Shown here: in pieces, positions 18,327 through 27,050 of the stretch | Numbering within the stretch: the first letter of the stretch is position 1 | Layout: every line of letters starts with the position of its first letter | Assembly (NCBI RefSeq): GCF_014650755.1 | Contig: NZ_BMVO01000001.1 | Span: forward strand, 434,001-498,000 | Reading direction: 5' to 3' | Source of the DNA: Streptomyces chryseus | Lineage (GTDB): Bacteria > Actinomycetota > Actinomycetes > Streptomycetales > Streptomycetaceae | Length of the DNA stretch: 64,000 bases | Translations under genes and position numbers: made by a program | Notes under the pieces: generated by a model | The model's input: only the letters and a program-made list of their open reading frames with translations | Database searches by the model: none | What the model was told of the DNA's origin: nothing

Positions 18327-18497
18327 CTACATCTCTCCCGGGTTGTACGGACTGCTTGCCGACGTATGCAACCGGCGCGGCCGCGGATTCATTCCGGACC
18401 TGAGCGCTTGTCTTCCCATTCATGCTCGCACACCGCGTCCGAGGAGGGCACGGGGCGGGCGCGGGCGGCAATTCGTCACATCGACGACATCGGCATC

Positions 18498-18543
18498 GTC
18501 AAAGTGACATGAAGCGGTTATGATAGATAACGTCAAATCGACG
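18498..18543 (+). promoter_or_regulatory. nadA promoter with three adjacent palindromes
   Basis: A low-GC patch before nadA contains GTCA-AAG-TGAC (18498-18508), GTTAT-GATAG-ATAAC (18517-18531) and CGTC-AAATC-GACG (18531-18543), all perfect inverted repeats. The middle one overlaps a good -10 box, TATGAT (18519-18524), with a weak TCGTCA 17 nt before it. This is a likely operator for an NAD-biosynthesis repressor. The regulator is not known from this window. Confidence 0.5.
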
Positions 18544-18578
18544 AAAAGCGTGTTCGCAGACAAGAAAGGGTGCGTGTC

Positions 18579-19757
18579 GTGACCACCGCCCAGCCACTGG
18601 ACGTCCAGCCGTCGCCGCTCGCTCTGCTGCTGCTCGGCCGCGAGGCCGACGCCAAGAGCGAGCGGGGTGTGGACTGCCCCGGCGACCTGCCGTCGCCCTC
18701 CGACCCTGACCTGGTGGAGCGTGCCCGCGCCGCCAAGGAAAAGCTCGGGGACAAGGTCTTCATCCTCGGTCACCACTACCAGCGTGACGAGGTCATCCAG
18801 TTCGCCGACGTCACCGGGGACTCCTTCAAGCTGGCCAAGGACGCGGCCGCCAGGCCGGAGGCCGAGTACATCGTCTTCTGCGGCGTGCACTTCATGGCCG
18901 AGTCGGCGGACATCCTGACGTCCGACGACCAGAAGGTGGTCCTCCCCGACCTGGCCGCCGGCTGCTCGATGGCCGACATGGCCACCGCCGAGCAGGTCGC
19001 CGAGTGCTGGGACGTGCTGACCGAGGCCGGCGTGGCCGAGCAGGTCGTGCCCGTCTCGTACATGAACTCCTCGGCCGACATCAAGGCGTTCACCGGCAAG
19101 CACGGCGGCACCATCTGCACCTCGTCGAACGCGAAGCGGGCGCTGGACTGGGCCTTCGAGCAGGGCGAGAAGGTTCTCTTCCTGCCCGACCAGCACCTGG
19201 GGCGCAACACCGCCGTGCGGGACATGGGCATGTCGCTGGACGACTGCGTGCTCTACAACCCGCACAAGCCGGGCGGCGGCCTGACCGCCGAGGAGCTGCG
19301 GAACGCGAAGATGATCCTGTGGCGCGGGCACTGCTCGGTGCACGGTCGCTTCTCGGTCGACTCCGTCAACGACGTGCGGGCGCGCATACCGGGCGTCAAC
19401 GTCCTGGTGCACCCCGAGTGCAAGCACGAGGTCGTGGCGGCGGCGGACTACGTCGGCTCGACGGAGTACATCATCAACACGCTCCAGGCGGCCCCGGCCG
19501 GCTCCAAGTGGGCCATCGGCACCGAGCTGAACCTGGTGCAGCGGCTCGCCAACCGGTTCGCGGCCGAGGACAAGGAGGTCGTCTTCCTCGACAAGACGGT
19601 CTGCTTCTGCTCGACCATGAACCGCATCGACCTGCCCCACCTGGTGTGGGCGCTGGAGTCGCTGGCCGAGGGCAACCTGGTCAACCGCATCGAGGTCGAG
19701 CGCGAGACCGAGCAGTTCGCGAAGCTCGCGCTGGAGCGGATGCTGGCCCTGCCGTAG
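18579..19757 (+). CDS. nadA: Quinolinate synthase
   Basis: NadA condenses iminoaspartate with dihydroxyacetone phosphate to give quinolinate for NAD synthesis, using a [4Fe-4S] cluster. The GTG at 18579 follows AAGAAAGGG, giving 392 residues. Family marks are ILGHHYQRDEVIQFAD, FCGVHFMAESADIL (first cluster Cys), VHPECKHEVV (second) and DKTVCFCSTMNRIDL (third). SYMNSSADIKAF is a substrate-site strand. It stands alone without nadB or nadC and is divergent from erpA, which may mature its cluster. Confidence 0.97.
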   Translation: MTTAQPLDVQPSPLALLLLGREADAKSERGVDCPGDLPSPSDPDLVERARAAKEKLGDKVFILGHHYQRDEVIQFADVTGDSFKLAKDAAARPEAEYIVFCGVHFMAESADILTSDDQKVVLPDLAAGCSMADMATAEQVAECWDVLTEAGVAEQVVPVSYMNSSADIKAFTGKHGGTICTSSNAKRALDWAFEQGEKVLFLPDQHLGRNTAVRDMGMSLDDCVLYNPHKPGGGLTAEELRNAKMILWRGHCSVHGRFSVDSVNDVRARIPGVNVLVHPECKHEVVAAADYVGSTEYIINTLQAAPAGSKWAIGTELNLVQRLANRFAAEDKEVVFLDKTVCFCSTMNRIDLPHLVWALESLAEGNLVNRIEVERETEQFAKLALERMLALP

Positions 19758-19777
19758 GTCTTCCCGGACGAGCCCCC

Positions 19778-19811
19778 CGCACCCCCTGTCGCCCCGGCGT
19801 CAGGGGGTGCG
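19778..19811 (+). terminator. Terminator after nadA
   Basis: CGCACCCCCTG and CAGGGGGTGCG form a perfect 11-bp stem with a 12-nt loop, 20 nt after the nadA stop. Confidence 0.85.
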
Positions 19812-19859
19812 GTCGTCGGGCCCACCTGACACCGTGGAAGCGACGGAAGGGTGAAGACC

Positions 19860-20261
19860 ATGGAGTACATGATCCAGATGAACGTGCCCGCCGACGAGTG
19901 GGACGGGCTGATGTCGTCGTTCTCCAAGGACGACATGCTGGCGATGTTCGCGCACATGGACGCGCTCAACCAGGAGATCGGCGCGGCGGGCGAGCTGGTG
20001 GAGGCCCGTGGCCTCGGTGGTCCGGCGCTGGTCAAGACGGTACGGGCGACCGACGACGGCCGGGCGAAGGTGACGGACGGCCCGGCGGAGCCCGGCCGCA
20101 TCCTCGCGGGCTACTGGGTGGTCGACGTCAAGGACGAGGAGCGGGCCCTGGAGATCGCCGCGCGGGCCTCGGCCTGTCCCGGCCCCGGCGGCGTGCCCGG
20201 CAACGATCCGGTCGAGGTGCACGTCATCCCGGAAGGGCCGCCCGAGGTCCCCGAAGCCTGA
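19860..20261 (+). CDS. YCII-related (DGPF) domain protein
   Basis: The 133-residue protein is a ferredoxin-like alpha/beta domain of the YCII/DGPF family. It shows MEYMIQMNVPADEWDGL, the GELVEARGLGGPALVKTV strand pair, VTDGPAEPG and GYWVVDVKDEERALEIAARA. Proteins of this family are often partners of ECF sigma factors, but none is nearby. The ATG at 19860 is preferred; an in-frame GTG lies 9 nt upstream. The function is unknown. Confidence 0.88.
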   Translation: MEYMIQMNVPADEWDGLMSSFSKDDMLAMFAHMDALNQEIGAAGELVEARGLGGPALVKTVRATDDGRAKVTDGPAEPGRILAGYWVVDVKDEERALEIAARASACPGPGGVPGNDPVEVHVIPEGPPEVPEA

Positions 20262-20268
20262 ACGGGGT

Positions 20269-20302
20269 GAGCCCCGGCCCCCTGGAGAGGGGGCCGGGGC
20301 TC
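20269..20302. terminator. Bidirectional terminator
   Basis: GAGCCCCGGCCCCCT and its complement form a 15-bp stem with a 4-nt loop between the convergent YCII gene and RND pump gene. Confidence 0.9.
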
Positions 20303-20333
20303 GTCGCCGCGCCGGTGCGGCGTCGTACGCCGG

Positions 20334-23300
20334 TCAGACCTTCGCCGGCTGCGACTCGTCCGAGGCGAAGTCCGCGCCGGACGGGCCCGGGACACCGGCC
20401 TTCGTCGCGCGCTTGGCCGCCTTCTTCTTGGCGCGGCGCTCCTTGCGGAGCTCCACCATCGCGTACAGCGTGGGCACCAGGAGCAGCGTCAGCAGCGTCG
20501 AGGTGATCAGGCCGCCGATCACGACGATCGCCAGCGGCTTCGAGATGAAGCCGCCCTCGCCGGTGATGCCGAGCGCCATGGGCAGCAGCGCGAAGATCGT
20601 CGCCAGCGCCGTCATGAGGATCGGGCGCAGACGGTGACGGCCGCCCTCCAGCACCGCCTCGACGACGCCCAGGCCCTGGGCCCGGTACTGGTTGATCAGG
20701 TCGATCAGGACGATCGCGTTGGTGACCACGATGCCGATGAGCATCAGCATGCCGATCATCGCCGGGTCACCCATGGGCGTACCGGTGACGAGCAGCAGAC
20801 CGATCGCGCCGGTCGCCGCGAACGGGATGGAGACCAGCAGGATCAGCGGCTGGACGAGCGAGCGGAACGTCGCGACCAGCAGCATGAAGACGATCGCGAT
20901 GGCCGCCAGCATGGCCAGGGCGAGCTGGCCGAAGGCCTCGTTCTGATCGGAGGAGACGCCGCCGATCTCGACGGTGGCGCCCGCCGGGAGCTCCTTCTCC
21001 AGCTCGGTGGTCTTCGTCTGGAGCGCGGCGGTCACCGCGCCCGTGTTGTCGGCGGTCGGCTTGGCCGTGATCGTCGCCGCGCGGGCGCCGTCGATCCGGG
21101 TCGTGGAGACGGGGCCGTCGACGAGCTTCACGTCGGCGATGTCGCCGAGCTTCACCCGGCCGAGGTTCAGCTTCTTCAGCTCGTCCATCGTGGTCGCCGG
21201 CTTGGCCGACTTCACCACGACGTCGCGCTCGGTGTCGCCGATGACCGCCTTGCCGGAGGTGGTGCCGCGCACCGCCTGGGCGACGGCCGCGCCGAGGCTC
21301 TGCTGGTCGAAGCCCGCGGCGGCCGCCTTGTCGGTGGCCGTGACGGAGATCCGGGGCACGCTCTGGGCCAGGTCGCTCTGTACGTCGGTGACGTCGTCGA
21401 GCTCGGCGACCGCGTCCCGCACCTGCTCGGACGCCTTCGTCAGCACGTCGCCGTCGCCGGCCTTGACCACGACGCTCAGGTCCTGGCTGCCGAAGCCGCC
21501 GCCCGCGCCGATGGTGGTGTCGCCGATGCCGTCGAGTCCGGCCAGTTCCTCGTCGATGCGGTCCTGGGTGGCCTCGAAGTCGGAGGCGTCCTTCAGGGTC
21601 AGCTGGTACGTCGCCTGGTTGGCGCCCGTGCCGGCGCCGAAGGCCGCGGCGAAGCCCTGCGAGCCGACCGTGACCTGGTAGTCCTTGATCGTGTCGATGG
21701 AGTCGAGCGCCTTCTCGACCTTCAGGGCGGCCTGGTTCGCGGCCTCCAGGCTGGTGCCCGGCTTCAGCTCCTGGGTGACGGACAGGGTGTCCTGCTCGCC
21801 CTGGTCCAGGAAGTTGGTCTTCAGCAGCGGCGCCATGGCGAACGTGCCGATGAGCACGACGACCGCGATGGCCAGGCTGGTCAGGCGACGACGGGTGGCG
21901 AAGCGCAGGACCGGTACGTACATCCGCTGGAGCGGGCTGCGCGCCTCCTTCTCCTCCGCCGTGCGGCGCAGCTCGGCCGGATCGACGCCCTCGGAGCCCT
22001 TGGGCGGGCGCAGGAACCAGTACGAGAAGACCGGTACGACGGTGAGGGACACCAGCAGCGAGGCGAGCAGGGCCGCCGTGACGGTCAGCGAGAACGAGCC
22101 GAAGAGCTGGCCCACCATGCCGCCGACCAGGCCGATCGGCAGGAAGACGGCGACCGTGGTGAGGGTCGAGGCGGTGACCGCGCCGGCCACCTCCTTGACG
22201 GCGGTGATGATCGCGGAGTGGCGCTCCTCGCCGTACGCGAGGTGACGCTTGATGTTCTCCAGGACCACGATCGAGTCGTCGACGACGCGGCCGATCGCGA
22301 TGGTCAGGGCGCCCAGGGTGAGGACGTTGAGCGACAGGTCGCGGGTCCACAGCACGATGAGCGCGAGGACGACCGAGAGCGGGATGGAGACGGCGGTGAC
22401 GAGCGTCGAGCGGACCGATGCGAGGAAGACCAGGATGACGACGACCGCGAAGACCAGGCCGAGGGCGCCCTCGGTGGTCAGGCCGGAGATCGACTTGGAG
22501 ACGGCCGGTCCCTGGTCGAAGACGACCGCGATCTCGCTGCCGGAGCCGAGCGTGTCGCGCAGTTCGGGCAGCTTGTCCTTGACCGCGTCGGAGATCGCGA
22601 CGGCGCTGCCGTCCTGGTCCATGGTGATCGCCAGGGACAGGCTGGGCTTGCCGTTGGTACGGGTGAGGGAGACCGCGGTGGCGGGCTGCTCCTTCACGGT
22701 GGCGACGTCGCCGAGGCGTACCGGCTTCGGGGGCTTGCCCTGACCGGTCGGCGCCGCGGTGACGCGCAGGTCCTCGATCTGCTTCAGCGAGGTGTAGCCG
22801 CCGCCGACCTGGACCGTGCGGCTCTTGCCGTCCTCGGCGAAGGAGCCCGCAGGAACGGTCGCGCCGCCCGCCTGGAGGGCCTGGCCGAGGGCACCGGCGT
22901 TCAGACCGGCCGCGGCGAGCTTCCTGTCGTCGGGGGTGACGGCGACCTGGAGGTCGCGCACACCGTCGATGGTGACCTGGCCGACGCCCTCGATGTCCTC
23001 CAGTACGGGGACGACGCTGTTCTCCAGCCGGTCGGCGAGCGCCTGCTGGTCCAGGCCGGAGGTGGCGGCGAGCAGGACGGTGGGGATGTCGTCCGTCGAA
23101 CCGGCGACGACCTGCGGGTCGACGTCGTCGGGGAGCTGGGCGCGGGAGCGGTTCACGGCCTGCTGGACGTCGGCGACGAGCTGCTTGGTGTCGTTGCCGT
23201 AGTCGAACTGGGCCATGATCACGGCGTTGCCCTCGCTCGCCGTGGAGTTGACGCCGGTGATGCCGTCGACTGCCTCGATGTTGCTTTCGAGCGGTTCGAC

Positions 23301-23492
23301 GACCTGCTTCTCGACCACATCGGGAGACGCGCCCTGGTAGGGCGCCAGCACGGACACCATCGGGAACTCGATGGTGGGCAGCAGTTGCTGCTTGAGCTGC
23401 GGTATCGCGATGGCGCCGAAGACGATCGCGATGATCGACATCAGGCCGATCAGCGCCCGCTGAGCGAGGCTGAATCTGGACAGCCAGGACAT
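20334..23492 (-). CDS. RND-family efflux transporter (AcrB/SwrC-like)
   Basis: This is a 1052-residue proton-driven RND pump of the HAE/AcrB type, not the actinobacterial MmpL type. It has the usual 1+5+1+5 helix plan with two large extracytoplasmic loops. Typical motifs are FPMVSVLAPYQGASPDVVEK, GRVVDDSIVVLENIKRHL (the Asp-Asp proton relay in the fourth helix) and GIVVTNAIVLIDLINQYR in the matching C-half helix. No membrane-fusion protein or outer-membrane partner is nearby, as expected for a Gram-positive SwrC-like pump. It lies downstream of a two-component system in the same orientation, which may control it. Confidence 0.93.
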   Translation of the reverse strand: MSWLSRFSLAQRALIGLMSIIAIVFGAIAIPQLKQQLLPTIEFPMVSVLAPYQGASPDVVEKQVVEPLESNIEAVDGITGVNSTASEGNAVIMAQFDYGNDTKQLVADVQQAVNRSRAQLPDDVDPQVVAGSTDDIPTVLLAATSGLDQQALADRLENSVVPVLEDIEGVGQVTIDGVRDLQVAVTPDDRKLAAAGLNAGALGQALQAGGATVPAGSFAEDGKSRTVQVGGGYTSLKQIEDLRVTAAPTGQGKPPKPVRLGDVATVKEQPATAVSLTRTNGKPSLSLAITMDQDGSAVAISDAVKDKLPELRDTLGSGSEIAVVFDQGPAVSKSISGLTTEGALGLVFAVVVILVFLASVRSTLVTAVSIPLSVVLALIVLWTRDLSLNVLTLGALTIAIGRVVDDSIVVLENIKRHLAYGEERHSAIITAVKEVAGAVTASTLTTVAVFLPIGLVGGMVGQLFGSFSLTVTAALLASLLVSLTVVPVFSYWFLRPPKGSEGVDPAELRRTAEEKEARSPLQRMYVPVLRFATRRRLTSLAIAVVVLIGTFAMAPLLKTNFLDQGEQDTLSVTQELKPGTSLEAANQAALKVEKALDSIDTIKDYQVTVGSQGFAAAFGAGTGANQATYQLTLKDASDFEATQDRIDEELAGLDGIGDTTIGAGGGFGSQDLSVVVKAGDGDVLTKASEQVRDAVAELDDVTDVQSDLAQSVPRISVTATDKAAAAGFDQQSLGAAVAQAVRGTTSGKAVIGDTERDVVVKSAKPATTMDELKKLNLGRVKLGDIADVKLVDGPVSTTRIDGARAATITAKPTADNTGAVTAALQTKTTELEKELPAGATVEIGGVSSDQNEAFGQLALAMLAAIAIVFMLLVATFRSLVQPLILLVSIPFAATGAIGLLLVTGTPMGDPAMIGMLMLIGIVVTNAIVLIDLINQYRAQGLGVVEAVLEGGRHRLRPILMTALATIFALLPMALGITGEGGFISKPLAIVVIGGLITSTLLTLLLVPTLYAMVELRKERRAKKKAAKRATKAGVPGPSGADFASDESQPAKV

Positions 23493-23597
23493 GGGTGAGT
23501 CTCTCTTCCGTGGCGTGCGAGGCAGGCGGACACAGTGGCCCGCTTATACGATCCGCCATGCGAAGAGGGGATCCCTCGCTCCCAGGTCCCCTTCCTT

Positions 23598-23615
23598 ACG
23601 CGGTGCGTACCGCGT
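23598..23615. promoter_or_regulatory. 18-bp palindrome upstream of the RND pump gene
   Basis: ACGCGGT-GCGT-ACCGCGT is a perfect inverted repeat in the 146-bp gap between the response regulator and the pump gene. It lies about 106 nt upstream of the pump ATG and could be an operator. A weak attenuator for the two-component transcript is the alternative. Confidence 0.4.
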
Positions 23616-23638
23616 CTGGAGTACGCGCCACTACACCT

Positions 23639-24340
23639 TCACTCCACCCTCGGCCGGACAAGTCCCGACTCGTACGCGATGACCACCAACTGGGCGCGGT
23701 CGCGGGCCCCGAGCTTCGCCATCGCCCGGTTCACATGGGTCTTGACGGTGAGCGGGCTGACGGCCAGTTGCTCGGCGATCTCGTCGTTGGAGTGGCCGCC
23801 CGCGACCTGCACGAGGACCTCGCGCTCCCGCACGGTCAGCGCCGAGAGCCGCTCGGCGCGGGCGCCGGTGGCCTCGCCGTCGTCCGAAGTGCCGCCCTGC
23901 GCGAGGAACTTGGCGATGAGCCCCTTGGTGGCCACGGGCGACAGCAGCGCCTCGCCGGCCGCGGCGATGCGGATGGCGCTGAGCAGCTCCTCCGGCTCCG
24001 CGCCCTTGCCGAGGAAGCCGGAGGCCCCGGCGCGCAGCGACTGGACGACGTACTCGTCCACCTCGAAGGTCGTCAGCATCACGACCCGCACGGCGGACAG
24101 GTCCGGGTCCTCGCTGATCATGCGGGTGGCGGCGAGGCCGTCCGTACCCGGCATGCGGATGTCCATGAGGACGACGTCGGCGCGCAGCGAGCGGGCGAGC
24201 CGGACGGCCTCGGCGCCGTCCGCGGCCTCGCCGACGACCTCCATGTCGGGCTCGGAGTCGACGAGGACCCGGAACGCGCTGCGCAGCAGGGCCTGGTCGT
24301 CGGCGAGCAGGACCCTGATGCCGGTCGTGGCCGTCGTCAC
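23639..24340 (-). CDS. NarL/LuxR-type response regulator
   Basis: The 233-residue regulator has an N-terminal receiver (ADDQALLR, phospho-acceptor Asp60 in VVLMDIRMPGTDG, Thr in VVMLTTFEVDEYV, and KG in GFLGKGAEPEELL) and a C-terminal LuxR HTH (LTVREREVLVQVAGGHSNDE to TVKTHVNRAMAKLGARDRAQ). A short acidic Gly/Ser linker joins them. It overlaps the histidine kinase stop by 4 nt and is its cognate partner. The RND pump 146 bp downstream is a plausible target. Confidence 0.95.
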   Translation of the reverse strand: MTTATTGIRVLLADDQALLRSAFRVLVDSEPDMEVVGEAADGAEAVRLARSLRADVVLMDIRMPGTDGLAATRMISEDPDLSAVRVVMLTTFEVDEYVVQSLRAGASGFLGKGAEPEELLSAIRIAAAGEALLSPVATKGLIAKFLAQGGTSDDGEATGARAERLSALTVREREVLVQVAGGHSNDEIAEQLAVSPLTVKTHVNRAMAKLGARDRAQLVVIAYESGLVRPRVE

Positions 24341-25590
24341 GCGTTCTCCACCGTCTTCTCCCCCGTCCGCACCTGGAACGGCAGGATCGCATGGACGCGG
24401 AACCCGCCGCCGTAGCGGGGCCCGGCGGTCAGGGTCCCGCCGAGGGCGGTGACGCGCTCGCGCATGCCGGTGAGGCCGTGGCCGCCGCCGGCCTCGGGGC
24501 CGTCGGCCGTGGCCTTCGCCCCGCCGCCGTTGTCGATCACCGTGATCTCGGCGGACGAGCCGACGCGTACGACGCTGACCTCGGCCTTCGCGTGCTCCCC
24601 CGCGTGCTTCTGCACGTTGGTCAGGGCCTCCTGGATGATCCGGTACGCCGCGAGGTCGACGGCGGCGGGCAGCGGATCGGCCACGGCCTTGTCCGGCCTG
24701 GCCACCTCGACGGGCAGGCCCGCGTTGCGGAAGGTGTCCAGGAGCTGGTCGAGCACGCCGAGCCCGGGCGCGGGCTCGGTCGGGGCCTCGGGGTCGCCGG
24801 ACTGGCGGAGCAGGCCGACGGTGGCCCGCAGTTCGTTCAGCGCGGAGCGGCTGGCCTCCCGTACGTGCCCGAGGGCTTCCTTGGCCTGGTCGGGGCGCTT
24901 GTCCATGACGTGGGCCGCGACGCCCGCCTGCACGTTGACCAGCGCGATGTGGTGGGCGACGACGTCGTGGAGGTCGCGCGCGATGCGCAGCCGCTCCTCC
25001 GCGACCCGGCGGCGGGCCTCCTCCTCGCGGGTGCGCTCGGCGCGCTCGGCGCGTTCACGGATGGCGTCGACGAAGGCGCGGCGGCTGCGCACGGCGTCTC
25101 CGGCGGTCGCCCCGATGCCGGTCCAGGCGAAGATGCCGAGGTTCTCCTGGGAGTACCAGGGGCCGCTGCCGAAGCACATCGCGGCGCCGGTCAGACCGGT
25201 CATCGTCAGCAGGCCGACGCGCCAGGTGGTGGGGCGGTCCGTGCGCGAGGCGACCGTGTAGAGCGCGATGACGGCGCTCATCGCGACCGGGGCGGGCGGG
25301 TCGCCCGCGACGAGTTCGGCGAGCGTGACCAGGCAGGTGAAGGCGAGTACGGCCAGCGGCCTGCGGCGGCGCAGGACCAGCGCGGCGGCGCCCAGCGCCA
25401 TCAGGGCGATGCTGCCGGCTCCGGGAGTCCTGGTGCCGAAGGTCGGGCCGCCCGGGCCGCCGTGCGGGTCGGCGAAGGACCCGGCCACCATCATCACCAG
25501 GACGGCGGTCGCGAGGGCGGCGTCCAGGGCGAGCGGGTGTGCGTGGAGCCAGCACCGGGAGCGGGTGAGTCCCGTACCGAGGGCAGTCAT
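24337..25590 (-). CDS. Sensor histidine kinase (HisKA_3 type)
   Basis: The 417-residue kinase has four to five N-terminal hydrophobic segments with short loops, so it probably senses within or near the membrane. The dimerisation/phosphorylation block RIARDLHDVVAHHIALVNVQ carries the phosphorylated His. The HATPase part has the N-box region QEALTNVQKHA and G-boxes ITVIDNGGG and GHGLTGMRERV. The ATG at 25590 is chosen; TACCGT 8 nt upstream suggests a leaderless transcript, and an in-frame TTG lies 9 nt earlier. It is co-transcribed with the overlapping response regulator. Confidence 0.94.
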   Translation of the reverse strand: MTALGTGLTRSRCWLHAHPLALDAALATAVLVMMVAGSFADPHGGPGGPTFGTRTPGAGSIALMALGAAALVLRRRRPLAVLAFTCLVTLAELVAGDPPAPVAMSAVIALYTVASRTDRPTTWRVGLLTMTGLTGAAMCFGSGPWYSQENLGIFAWTGIGATAGDAVRSRRAFVDAIRERAERAERTREEEARRRVAEERLRIARDLHDVVAHHIALVNVQAGVAAHVMDKRPDQAKEALGHVREASRSALNELRATVGLLRQSGDPEAPTEPAPGLGVLDQLLDTFRNAGLPVEVARPDKAVADPLPAAVDLAAYRIIQEALTNVQKHAGEHAKAEVSVVRVGSSAEITVIDNGGGAKATADGPEAGGGHGLTGMRERVTALGGTLTAGPRYGGGFRVHAILPFQVRTGEKTVENA

Positions 25591-25622
25591 GTCACGCAAC
25601 GGTACGGCGTGCGCGGGCGGCG

Positions 25623-25666
25623 CGATGCCCCCGCGCTCCGGGCGTTGCCGGAGCGCGGGGGCATCG
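25623..25666. terminator. Strong terminator after pspAA
   Basis: A perfect 19-bp inverted repeat (CGATGCCCCCGCGCTCCGG) with a 6-nt loop lies after the pspAA stop and before the histidine kinase start. It isolates the two operons. Confidence 0.9.
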
Positions 25667-25700
25667 TGTGATGTGCGGGGCTGGAGGGGCCTGGCCCGGC

Positions 25701-25985
25701 TCAGACCGAGTCCGGGATCAAGCCTTCGTCGGTCAGCATCTCGCGGACCTCGTCGAGTGTCGCGTCCTCGGCCGGGAGGATCAGCTCGGAGGGTTCGAGG
25801 GACTCGTCCGCCAGCGGCTTCCCGAGGCGGCGTACCGCTTCGAGCAGCGCGCCGAGCGTGCGCCGGAAGCCGGACTCGTCGCCGCCCTCCATCTCGGCGA
25901 GCAGTTCGTCGTCGAGCTTGTTGAGTTCGGCGAGGTGACTGCCGGCCACCTCCACCTGGCCCTCCCCCATGATCCGTACGATCAC
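25701..25985 (-). CDS. pspAA: PspA-associated protein PspAA
   Basis: The 94-residue protein begins VIVRIMGEGQVEVAGSHLAE and ends in an acidic helical region (EVREMLTDEGLIPDSV), the pattern of PspAA, an actinobacterial partner of PspA. It is soluble and probably works with PspA in the membrane stress response. The start is GTG with AAGGAG 6 nt upstream. It lies 35 nt after pspA on the same strand, consistent with an operon. Confidence 0.9.
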   Translation of the reverse strand: MIVRIMGEGQVEVAGSHLAELNKLDDELLAEMEGGDESGFRRTLGALLEAVRRLGKPLADESLEPSELILPAEDATLDEVREMLTDEGLIPDSV

Positions 25986-26020
25986 GACGTGCTCCTTCGC
26001 GGAGTGCGGAGTGCGGCGGC

Positions 26021-26812
26021 CTACTGCTTGTCGAACTTGTGCCGGTCCTGGGGCGCCTGCGTACCGTCCTGCGCGCCGCCTTCGAGCGCCTGCTGCTGCG
26101 CCGTCGGACCGCCCGCCAGCTCGGCCTTCATGCGCTGCAGCTCCAGCTCTACATCTGTACCACCGGAGATGCGGTCCAGCTCGGCGGCGATGTCGTCCTT
26201 CGCCATCCCGGACGAGTCGTCCAGGGCGCCGGACGCCAGCAGCTCGTCGATCGCGCCGGCCCGCGCCTGGAGCTGCGCGGTCTTGTCCTCGGCCCGCTGG
26301 ATCGCCAGGCCGACGTCGCCCATCTCCTCGGAGATGCCCGAGAACGCCTCGCCGATCCGGGTCTGCGCCTGCGCGGCGGTGTAGGTGGCCTTGATGGTCT
26401 CCTTCTTCGTACGGAAGGCGTCGACCTTGGCCTGGAGGCGCTGTGCGGCGAGCGTCAGCTTCTCCTCCTCGCCCTGGAGCGTCTGGTGCTGCGTCTCCAG
26501 GTCGGTTACCTGCTGCTGCAACGCGGCACGGCGGGACAGCGCCTCACGGGCGAGGTCCTCGCGGCCGAGCGCGAGCGCCTTGCGGCCCTGGTCCTCCAGC
26601 TTGGACGACTGGCCCTGCAACTGGTTCAGCTGCAGTTCGAGCCGCTTGCGCGACGTCGCCACGTCGGCGACACCGCGGCGTACCTTCTGCAGCAGCTCCA
26701 GCTGCTTCTGGTACGAGTAATCGAGGGTCTCGCGCGGATCCTCGGCCCGGTCAAGGGCCTTGTTTGCCTTCGCGCGGAAGATCATCCCCATACGCTTCAT
26801 GACACCGCTCAT
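26021..26812 (-). CDS. pspA: Phage shock protein A (PspA/IM30 family)
   Basis: PspA binds and stabilises stressed membranes through oligomeric coiled coils. The 263-residue protein starts with the amphipathic helix region MKRMGMIFRAKANKALDRAE and continues as a long heptad-rich coiled coil (about 30-190). The C-terminal tail is polar and rich in Gln/Gly, with no membrane segment. It is the first gene of the pspA-pspAA pair and divergent from the DUF3043 gene; the 238-bp gap between them must carry both promoters. Confidence 0.95.
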   Translation of the reverse strand: MSGVMKRMGMIFRAKANKALDRAEDPRETLDYSYQKQLELLQKVRRGVADVATSRKRLELQLNQLQGQSSKLEDQGRKALALGREDLAREALSRRAALQQQVTDLETQHQTLQGEEEKLTLAAQRLQAKVDAFRTKKETIKATYTAAQAQTRIGEAFSGISEEMGDVGLAIQRAEDKTAQLQARAGAIDELLASGALDDSSGMAKDDIAAELDRISGGTDVELELQRMKAELAGGPTAQQQALEGGAQDGTQAPQDRHKFDKQ

Positions 26813-27050
26813 GGGCTTCGCGCGCCCCCTTCTGACGGACTACGGAACCAGCTCCAGCACTTGAACCCACACTACGGGCCCTGCATCCATTACCGCACTG
26901 TTCGCGGGCCGATGCGCTCCTCCTCCAGGACGACTGCGGCCCGCCGGGCTCCAGCTCAGGGAGTAGGTGAAGGCCGGGGAAACCGACCGTTGCGGGATCG
27001 TTCCCCTCCGGGCTGGGGTCCATGCGCCGTACCCCGTACCCTTGGGCTTT

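Noticed and set aside
20634-23498. Long open frame opposite the RND pump gene
   Set aside because: High-GC antisense shadow with Asp/Gly/Arg-biased composition and no domain; the pump on the other strand is certain.
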